Source of the DNA: Muribaculaceae bacterium
GTDB lineage: Bacteria; Bacteroidota; Bacteroidia; Bacteroidales; Muribaculaceae
Reading direction: 5' to 3'
Length of the DNA: 33,295 bases
NCBI GenBank assembly: GCA_016281825.1
Contig: JAEEJI010000082.1
Span: 1-33,295, forward strand
Shown: positions 14,658 through 21,390 of the stretch, in pieces
Layout of the letters: the number at the start of each line of letters is the position of its first letter
How positions within the stretch are numbered: position 1 is the stretch's first letter
Made by a program: the position numbers and the translations under genes
The notes under the pieces: model-generated
The model's database searches: none
Told to the model about the DNA's origin: nothing
What the model saw: the letters and a program-made list of their open reading frames with translations, nothing else

Positions 14658-16385
14658 TCACTCCATCACCTTACCCAACAAAGTGTCAGTATAAGTGCGA
14701 AGCATATTGAGGTGGATGGGGTGGTATTCTGGCAAACTCTCAAGATACAAAAGCTCGAACACTAAACGCGGGTCAACATCTTTGCTGCGAGGGTGTATTT
14801 CGGCCTTATTGCCAATGCGTGCCACACGGATGAGGTAAAGGTCTTTTACGCCTTTGCCTTTAATATACGGCATGAAGTAAAAGAGTTTGTTCAGCGCAAT
14901 AGTCGAAGGGAACGACCGCGTCTTACCTGTATAGTAGATTTTGTACTCGTTAGGCTCCAAGAAATAATCTTGGTTGTCAGGTTTGACGAGTCCGATGAGC
15001 AAGTGCTTGTTCGGGTCAAGTTTGTACGTCTTGGTGGGACGATTGACCAATAAGTGGTCTATCTCATTTTCAAATAAACTCAGTTCCAACATGGGCAGGG
15101 CATCGCGTTTCATGTCAATGGGACGCGACGAGACAGGCTCTTGGTCATAGATGGCACGATAGAGGCTTTTGCCTATGGCCTCGACCACTCCACAAACCAA
15201 TGCGTTGCCCATCAAGAATGCTCTCTTGCCGTCTGACACCTCGGCATGACTGGTGTGGTTGTCGGGGAACATGTTCAATCGCTCCAGTTCGATTGGCACT
15301 AAGCGGCGATAGCGTCCCGACTTGGTCTTAACCACATGTTTGAATCGGGATGGTGCCGAACCGCCTTCGCCAGTAATCATTGTTCGTGAAGGCTTGTCCA
15401 GATGGTCAGGGAATGCCATACCGCCTTCTGAGAACACATATTCGTAGCCTTCTTTCGAAACTCGGTTAATTTTTTTTGCTCCCTTTTCGTACTCCCACTT
15501 CGGCACATCTTCGGTGGGAATAAAGAACTCCTCGGGCACAAATTTTTCATCTACAAGAATGTCTCCCAGTGTCTGAATGGGTCCTTCATAGAATGGAAGC
15601 GCATCGACGGAGGTCACATGACGGTCAATCATGATGCCCGCATTGCCAAAAGGCGTGCTCTGTTTGCCCTTGTTAAACTTGTCCGACACCTCTTGTATAG
15701 TGCCATCGAGGGTGAATGCCGACAGTGTTTTTTCTTTCAAGTTGAAAGGAAATGCTTGTGCCATTACACCATCGTAATAGAGCCAGTCACTGGCTTGGTC
15801 GATTCGATTTGCCACTATCGAATCTTTGTGGTAGCCGACAATGTAGGTGCGTCGCCGACGTTGCGGCATGCCATAGTCAGCTGCATTGATTACTCGCCAC
15901 TCAACGATATAGCCAAGGTCGCTCAGTGAGGCGAGAATAATGGCAAAGTCGCGACCGCGCTGTGTTGCGGGCGAGTTGATGATTCGGTCCACATTTTCAA
16001 GGAACAAATAGTTGGGTCGTTTGTTTCCCTTCTCCTCAAGGATACGGTAGATTTGCCACCACAACACGCCTTTCTTACCCTCAATGCCACCAGACTTGCT
16101 TAATGTTGCTGCGACCGAGTAGTCCTGACAAGGGAAACCACCCACTAGAAGGTCGTGGTCAGGAATTTCATTTGTCGGAACTGTGTTGATGTCATTGTTG
16201 CAGTGACCGTCACGACCAAACCGCGCCACATAGACAAGCGATGCATCCTGATGCTGAGTTGACGGCTCCCACTGGTCGCTCCAAATGGTGTCGTATGCAT
16301 CCGAAGCTCCCTCTAGTCCGATGCGGAATCCCCCCACACCAGCAAATAATTCAACTACACGGATATTATGATTGTTGTTGTCCAT
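14658..16385 (-). CDS. C5-cytosine DNA methyltransferase, Sau3AI-type (predicted GATC)
   Basis: 575 residues; methylates cytosine C5 in DNA using SAM. Motif I FAGVGGFRIGLE (14-25), motif IV with catalytic Cys86 in GGFPCQDYSVA, motif VI ENVDR (130-134), motif VIII QRRRRTYIVGY (175-185) and motif X GNALVCGVVEAIG (393-405) are all intact. NAADYGMPQRRRR and the variable region resemble M.Sau3AI as I recall it, which predicts protection of GATC at its C. M.Sau3AI is about 412 residues; here about 165 extra C-terminal residues follow motif X. ATG 16385 overlaps the endonuclease stop as TAATG, so translation is coupled. The region looks more A/T-rich than its neighbours. Confidence 0.93.
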   Translation of the reverse strand: MDNNNHNIRVVELFAGVGGFRIGLEGASDAYDTIWSDQWEPSTQHQDASLVYVARFGRDGHCNNDINTVPTNEIPDHDLLVGGFPCQDYSVAATLSKSGGIEGKKGVLWWQIYRILEEKGNKRPNYLFLENVDRIINSPATQRGRDFAIILASLSDLGYIVEWRVINAADYGMPQRRRRTYIVGYHKDSIVANRIDQASDWLYYDGVMAQAFPFNLKEKTLSAFTLDGTIQEVSDKFNKGKQSTPFGNAGIMIDRHVTSVDALPFYEGPIQTLGDILVDEKFVPEEFFIPTEDVPKWEYEKGAKKINRVSKEGYEYVFSEGGMAFPDHLDKPSRTMITGEGGSAPSRFKHVVKTKSGRYRRLVPIELERLNMFPDNHTSHAEVSDGKRAFLMGNALVCGVVEAIGKSLYRAIYDQEPVSSRPIDMKRDALPMLELSLFENEIDHLLVNRPTKTYKLDPNKHLLIGLVKPDNQDYFLEPNEYKIYYTGKTRSFPSTIALNKLFYFMPYIKGKGVKDLYLIRVARIGNKAEIHPRSKDVDPRLVFELLYLESLPEYHPIHLNMLRTYTDTLLGKVME

Positions 16386-17821
16386 TATCTATTTTCTCTC
16401 TCAATCTTTTGGATGTATTCGTTATTGAACCAGTAGCAATATTTCTTCGCATAGCCACCATTAGGATTCTCAGCCAAGTCGGTGGCAACCTTAGCTTTAG
16501 GACGTACGTGGAAATGCTTGTGGTCTTGCAACTTGAAGAAATATTTTGGGTCAATATGATTGTTTATCACACATTGTCGGATGTTCTCCCAGTACTCTTC
16601 GGCAACCAACAAGTCTTCTTGTGGCATCGTCCAGAAAAATGCACGGTCGAGTGCATAGGTCTTTTCATGAATGGTCACGCCCTTGCGGTTGGTATAGGTT
16701 AACTCGCCACCATCAGGCTTGAAAAGGACAAATAAAAATCTACCGCTGAACACCTCATAGAGTCTAGAGTCTGGCCAATAATCATTATCGTATATTTCTT
16801 GATAATCGATGTTCTCAAACGACATAGACTCCCGAATGCTTCCATCGGTCTCAATGCGGATAGTTTTTAGCTGGAGACCTGCTTTTTTAAATTCCTCTGA
16901 AAGGTTAACATTGCCAATAGCTGGGTCTATTAACTTGCTTGAAATGTGTGCATATTTGCTTTTATCGTTATCATATCTCTTGCCCAAAAAGTCACATAAT
17001 TCAAGATAACTTTTTCCTATATGTTGGTTGAGTCTGTCAAGAAGAATGTCATCAAAGGAATGAGTGCGCAGCTCTTCTGCCTCAAATAATTGAACATCTT
17101 TGACTTGATATGTGTAGTTAACAACCGCCTTTTCACCTTGTGCATGGATGTATTCTAAAACTGTGCGCATGTAAGCTGGTTTTAGCGAAAAAGCTCTCTT
17201 GTTTGCGCGCTCTGTAGAATAAGGCTGCAGCACAGGCTCATCACCTTTTTGGCCTTTTCGGCATGCGCCCAAATATTCGGTGTCTCCCTCCGATAGTAAA
17301 TGCGCCTCACCTCGCAAAACCTTCTCCCTGATAGTCTCATAGTCATGCCGGATGATAAGTAAGTCTTTCTCTGGCAATCGCCATAAAACTGAGAAGATGA
17401 ACTCCAGGTCAAGTTTGTCGCAATCGGCTTGATGTAAATAGAAAAGAATCAGCAACAACTGACATTTGAGGAAGAAATGAGAATGTTCAAAGTCTTGCTT
17501 CGCGACCTCAAAGTAATCCATCATGTTGCATACCAGTCGTTCTTTGATGAGATATTGGGCTTTGGTCCCGTGTTTTAATGGGGTACATTTGAGTTCAAGG
17601 CCAGCTTCCGAAAAGTCTGAAGCAGGGTTGCTATTGGTCTCCAAGAAGAAATAGATGTTTTCGACCATTTGACCTAAGGCACCTTTACCTTGCTTGGGTA
17701 CATAACCCTCCCATACAAATTCGCGCAGTGATTTCTCCAGCAAACCTTTGCTGTAGTCAAAGATGCTTATTGCACTAGTTTTGTCGTAAGGTAATTCGGA
17801 AGGAGTTGGTAATGTTCTCAT
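16385..17821 (-). CDS. Sau3AI/MutH-family type II restriction endonuclease (predicted GATC)
   Basis: 478 residues from ATG 17821; a TTG start at 17839 would add six. The N-terminal MutH-like catalytic domain shows KGALGQMVENIYF (Glu54) and DFSEAGLELKCTPLK, where Asp69, Glu76 and Lys78 form the D-x(n)-E-x-K nuclease site, followed by IKERLVCNMMDYFE. The C-terminal half holds a second MutH-like region (KSYLELCDFLGK, FKKAGLQLKTIRIE) in which the Glu of ELK is Gln. This is the inactive second domain known from Sau3AI, whose length (about 489) is similar. Predicted to cut unmethylated GATC. It is promoter-proximal, upstream of its methyltransferase, with no separate control gene visible. Confidence 0.9.
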   Translation of the reverse strand: MRTLPTPSELPYDKTSAISIFDYSKGLLEKSLREFVWEGYVPKQGKGALGQMVENIYFFLETNSNPASDFSEAGLELKCTPLKHGTKAQYLIKERLVCNMMDYFEVAKQDFEHSHFFLKCQLLLILFYLHQADCDKLDLEFIFSVLWRLPEKDLLIIRHDYETIREKVLRGEAHLLSEGDTEYLGACRKGQKGDEPVLQPYSTERANKRAFSLKPAYMRTVLEYIHAQGEKAVVNYTYQVKDVQLFEAEELRTHSFDDILLDRLNQHIGKSYLELCDFLGKRYDNDKSKYAHISSKLIDPAIGNVNLSEEFKKAGLQLKTIRIETDGSIRESMSFENIDYQEIYDNDYWPDSRLYEVFSGRFLFVLFKPDGGELTYTNRKGVTIHEKTYALDRAFFWTMPQEDLLVAEEYWENIRQCVINNHIDPKYFFKLQDHKHFHVRPKAKVATDLAENPNGGYAKKYCYWFNNEYIQKIERENR

Positions 17822-17865
17822 TTTTCTAGGGAGTACCAATACATAAGTCTCAATTATTTTAAGTG

Positions 17866-17873
17866 CAAAGATA
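17866..17873 (-). promoter_or_regulatory. Bacteroidota -7 box (TATCTTTG) for the restriction-modification operon
   Basis: TATCTTTG on the minus strand, 44 bases upstream of ATG 17821. No clear -33 TTG. The gap 17822-18268 (447 bp) holds this promoter, a hairpin (17961-17995), direct repeat copy 2 and the terminator at 18191; no gene is seen in it. Confidence 0.6.
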
Positions 17874-17960
17874 ATGTTTTTCTTCCATACATTTGTGCTA
17901 GTTGATGAAATTTGATGATAATTGGCATTTAGAAATATCTTTTTGGAATCCAGTTTGTTT

Positions 17961-17995
17961 GTTTTGTTTGTTTACCTTTAGTAAACAAACAAAAC
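17961..17995. repeat. Perfect 15-bp-stem hairpin at the edge of direct repeat copy 2
   Basis: GTTTTGTTTGTTTAC pairs perfectly with GTAAACAAACAAAAC around the loop CTTTA. It ends 3 bases before direct repeat copy 2 starts at 17999 and has no counterpart at copy 1. It could mark the border of the inserted segment or act on transcription entering the operon. Confidence 0.8.
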
Positions 17996-17998
17996 ATT

Positions 17999-18141
17999 GA
18001 GAATGGAGAATTGAGAATTAAGAATTGAGTCCTTCCCTTGAACAAGAAACTGCGCCAATACATCATTGAAAAGTAAGATTGTTTTAGGCTTTTTTCATTA
18101 ATGCCATGGAATGGGTTTTATCAAAACAAACACCAGGAGGC
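17999..18141. repeat. Direct repeat copy 2 (143 bp) flanking the restriction-modification genes
   Basis: Same orientation as 14475-14617, five mismatches, four of them in the last third. After the shared CACCAGGAGGC end, this copy continues into unrelated sequence (AGTTTTGTGTAG) instead of completing a hairpin. Confidence 0.95.
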
Positions 18142-18190
18142 AGTTTTGTGTAGAAGCGGAATGTTGATGAAATTTTGGCCGACAAAAACT

Positions 18191-18223
18191 ATGGCTGCAA
18201 TATCGTCACGATATCGCAGCCAT
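18191..18223 (-). terminator. Intrinsic terminator after the secreted-cargo gene
   Basis: ATGGCTGC..ATATCG and CGATAT..GCAGCCAT pair around TCA with one mismatch. On the minus strand the stem is followed by AGTTTTTGTC. It lies 46 bases past the stop of the gene at 18269. Confidence 0.85.
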
Positions 18224-18268
18224 TTCAGGATGATTAAAAAACTATTACTAATAATTGCTGAATTGCCA

Positions 18269-21208
18269 TTAATAAACACGCTTGCTGGTTGTGATACGAC
18301 CATCGTCCCATGTGGTCACCACCACGTTAACACCAGGCCAAGGCGCATCGCTCATGCGGCCTTGTAGGTCGCTGTAACGGACTTTGCGTACTAACGGTTG
18401 ATGCTTCACGCCAGCCACACTGGTGATGATGCCAGACGAAACGTTCACCGTCATGCGTTTCTCAGCGATGAACCAGTCATCGTCAGAACCCGCCTTGCGT
18501 TGCCCAGGAGCACCGGCGGCACCTGTACCGCGCTTGCTGTAATAGCGCACGATATAATCAACGCTGAAGTCTTGGCCGTTATCTAGGGCACCAAAATAGT
18601 CATGCGCCTCGATAGTGTTTCGGTTGTTGCCAGTATAGAAGTCCTGCAAGGGTACCTGACCGCTATATAAACCGCCATACGCTTCCTCATAAAGATAGCA
18701 ACGTTGCGTCTGGTCTAAACGGAAAGCGTAGCCATGACCATCATCATATGTAATCTCGTAGGCACGACCCTCAGGAAGTTGGTGCCACACGCGAATGAAC
18801 TGTGGTGAGACGTTGTCGGGTAGGTCGGGGGTCACCTCAAGCTTGACGTGGTAGTAGCGACAGTTCTCGGCCGTCTCGCCCTGGGCGTTCACACCCTCGA
18901 AGATGTCTTCGCTCTTATCGATGCCTATGCCACTAGCGGTGACATGGGCGATGCTAGCCTGCTTGATGTCAGCACCATAAGTGTTGCGATTGCCACTGTT
19001 GTCATCGCGGTATACCTCAATGACGGGGACATAGTCAAATGGGCCTGAAGCTTGGGGCAAGTCAATTATGGTGGCAGAGGGAACAAAGTACGATTGAGTG
19101 CTGAGAGTAGCATCATTGTTGTGTACGGTGTAGCTGCCATCGTTGGTGTTTTGCGCATAAGCACCGCTATTAGCTTTGTTGCGGTACATGTTGTAGTTGA
19201 GCACGTTGCGGTCATTGAGCGTCTTAACTGTCATGCTCACACCAGGTTGCAGGGTCAGCAGGTTGTCACTTGTTATGTCGCTTTCTACCTCAGCCTGAGT
19301 GAAAGTCTTGGTGGACAAGCTGTATTCGGTTGTGTAGACATAAACATTGGTGCTATTGCTGTGGGCATGGTTGCAAGGGTTGCCCTCAAGGTCTAAGAAG
19401 GCGCCGTCAACAAGGTCCTCAATGGTGACGTAGTAGGTGTAATCAACCTGTTGGTCGTTAAGCATAGTAGATGCGCTAAACTGGTCACAAAGTAGGGCGT
19501 TGTTGAAGTTCACCGCACCATCAGAATTGATGGCGAATGTTCCGCTAAGGGGACCATATTTACTTTGGTCAGCATGATCTTGATAATTGTAGGCTAGAGT
19601 CCAATTACATCCGTTGTTGCTAATAGTGCCAAAGGAGAGGGTTGCCACATCTTTCAATGCCTGTTCTGAACCTTGGTCAACGCGGTGCAGGATGATCTTG
19701 GTCTGATTTTGCTTGAGCATTGCCCTGGTGATGTTATTCCCCACAGCATTGTTCAGCACAACATAGTTGGCATACTTGTTGATTTGGTCGGTGGGATCAT
19801 ATTCGCTCTCATGTTTGCCCGATATACTAAGCGCAAGACGCTCCTCGGGGTCCGAACCTGGTATGGCTATGGAAGCGACATTACTGGGAATGGGCTCATA
19901 GCTTGCTGTGATGGGTTTGCCAGTGACAACGTATGACAACATGTAACCTTGCTCTAGTTGATCAACTTGTTCGCTCCAGGTAAGCACATCGGTAAAGTTT
20001 GCGATAGGCTCGGATTCCATCTTGCCGTTGACCACTCGATAAAGCCAATAGTATTGGGGCAAGTCGCTGCCAGTCGCCTCGGCAAAGGTTGAACTCCAGT
20101 CCAGTGTGACTGTATACTGGTTCTGAGCGTTTGGCTGGTCGCTGAGCGATGCATTCAGATGAATGGCATACAAGAACGAAATAACGGGGTAGTTCTGGTT
20201 GTAGTTGGTAAAAGTGGCGTTGGGACTGGGTACATAATTACTGTTGCTGAATTCTGTAGCACTCAGTGTCTGATAAAAAGTTGAACGCCCGTCTACCTTG
20301 ATTCGTCTGCTTTGAGTTTTGTTCTGATTATAGAACAGCCTATTGTCCTCCCAATACTGAAGACGGTGGTCTGGGATAAAGATATTCAGACCTGTCATGT
20401 CGTAGGCGGTTGTGCCTGTGCGACCCGACATGCTAAAGTAGTGGTTCAGGCCAAATACAGTGCTGCAATCATGCTCGATGGGCATCGACTCTCCTCTAAT
20501 CATCAAGTTGTAGAAGTCGGTAACGTCATTATTCGTATCTCCCTCCTTATATGGACTGAATTCCTCAAACATTCGATAAAATGGTACAGCAGATTTTCCG
20601 TTCGTGTTGACTCGTGCTTTGCCTTTCGAAAGGAAGAAGAAACGATTGAATTTTCCACGGACAGTAAACATTGTGCCAGGATTCGTTCCGCTAGAGAGAC
20701 GTAGGCCGTCGGTGATGACAAACACCGAGTCAATATAATTGCTGATGAAACTTCGTATTTGATCAGCAGTCTTGTCTGTGAAATCAGTGCTAAGGGTGGA
20801 ATAGTCATCTTTGACTGCCACCATCATTACTGTGTAACCTTCTTCATAAGGCTTGGTAACTAATCCTGTAATACCCCAGCCGTTGTTGGCAGGGTTAGAA
20901 ACGCCGATGGGGCCGTAGTAAACCTCATCCTCGCGGGTCACTCCATCGGCTTTGTATGCCGAGTAGTAGGGGCCAGGAATATTAGGATTGGTGTAGACTT
21001 CTTTGAGAAGCGCCATAATGTGGCGTGGGTCGGTGGCCGTGGTGGCCAGGTTGTCGTTGTGCGTAGTGCCTTGCGCATCAGTCCAGATGACTGGAATGGC
21101 CAAAGCTTCAGTGCGACTTAACGACTTGAGATCATTTTGTGACCATGCTGTTTGGCAGGTCATGATGATACAGGCGGCAAAGAGCCACGTCTTGTTCAAT
21201 AGTTTCAT
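18269..21208 (-). CDS. Large secreted protein with T9SS-type C-terminal signal, function unknown
   Basis: 979 residues from ATG 21208 (MKLLNKTWLFAACIIMTCQTAWSQ, a clean signal peptide); an ATG eight codons upstream is less likely. The body is rich in Thr, Asn, Asp and Tyr and in beta-type sequence, with no catalytic family recognised. It reads like a multi-domain surface adhesin or an uncharacterised Bacteroidales secreted protein. The C-terminus VRYSDLQGRMSDAPWPGV, then VNVVVTTWDDGRITTSKRVY, fits the pattern of a type A T9SS sorting domain (Y-x-x-x-G-R ... G-[IV]-Y/N-[IV]-V ... DG...K). T9SS needs PorW, encoded at 23865. Possible weak promoter at 21291, terminator at 18191; probably monocistronic. 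Confidence 0.75.
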   Translation of the reverse strand: MKLLNKTWLFAACIIMTCQTAWSQNDLKSLSRTEALAIPVIWTDAQGTTHNDNLATTATDPRHIMALLKEVYTNPNIPGPYYSAYKADGVTREDEVYYGPIGVSNPANNGWGITGLVTKPYEEGYTVMMVAVKDDYSTLSTDFTDKTADQIRSFISNYIDSVFVITDGLRLSSGTNPGTMFTVRGKFNRFFFLSKGKARVNTNGKSAVPFYRMFEEFSPYKEGDTNNDVTDFYNLMIRGESMPIEHDCSTVFGLNHYFSMSGRTGTTAYDMTGLNIFIPDHRLQYWEDNRLFYNQNKTQSRRIKVDGRSTFYQTLSATEFSNSNYVPSPNATFTNYNQNYPVISFLYAIHLNASLSDQPNAQNQYTVTLDWSSTFAEATGSDLPQYYWLYRVVNGKMESEPIANFTDVLTWSEQVDQLEQGYMLSYVVTGKPITASYEPIPSNVASIAIPGSDPEERLALSISGKHESEYDPTDQINKYANYVVLNNAVGNNITRAMLKQNQTKIILHRVDQGSEQALKDVATLSFGTISNNGCNWTLAYNYQDHADQSKYGPLSGTFAINSDGAVNFNNALLCDQFSASTMLNDQQVDYTYYVTIEDLVDGAFLDLEGNPCNHAHSNSTNVYVYTTEYSLSTKTFTQAEVESDITSDNLLTLQPGVSMTVKTLNDRNVLNYNMYRNKANSGAYAQNTNDGSYTVHNNDATLSTQSYFVPSATIIDLPQASGPFDYVPVIEVYRDDNSGNRNTYGADIKQASIAHVTASGIGIDKSEDIFEGVNAQGETAENCRYYHVKLEVTPDLPDNVSPQFIRVWHQLPEGRAYEITYDDGHGYAFRLDQTQRCYLYEEAYGGLYSGQVPLQDFYTGNNRNTIEAHDYFGALDNGQDFSVDYIVRYYSKRGTGAAGAPGQRKAGSDDDWFIAEKRMTVNVSSGIITSVAGVKHQPLVRKVRYSDLQGRMSDAPWPGVNVVVTTWDDGRITTSKRVY

Positions 21209-21290
21209 TTCAGCTTGTTTGATTGTTTGCAATAGTTAATTATCATCTCGATGCAACGGTTCAATATTCGCTGCAAAAAATAATTAACTG

Positions 21291-21298
21291 CAAAAATA
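21291..21298 (-). promoter_or_regulatory. Possible -7 box (TATTTTTG) for the secreted-cargo gene
   Basis: TATTTTTG fits TAnnTTTG on the minus strand, 82 bases upstream of ATG 21208, with a TTG about 22 bases further upstream. The region is A/T-rich, so a chance match is possible. Confidence 0.4.
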
Positions 21299-21390
21299 CT
21301 GCCATTCTCTAATTTCTTTACAAGAATAAGGCCTAAATTTTCCTAAAAGACACTAAATACCGTTTTATTGCATTATGCATAACGGCATCC

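Noticed and set aside
17961-17995. TACCTTTA in the hairpin loop region as a promoter
   Set aside because: One mismatch from consensus, inside a perfect stem-loop, and no plus-strand gene follows; the minus-strand box at 17866 explains the operon.
14475-18141. att sites of an integrated phage or integrative element
   Set aside because: No integrase, relaxase, phage or conjugation gene between or next to the repeats, the repeat is far longer than a typical att core, and no tRNA is involved.
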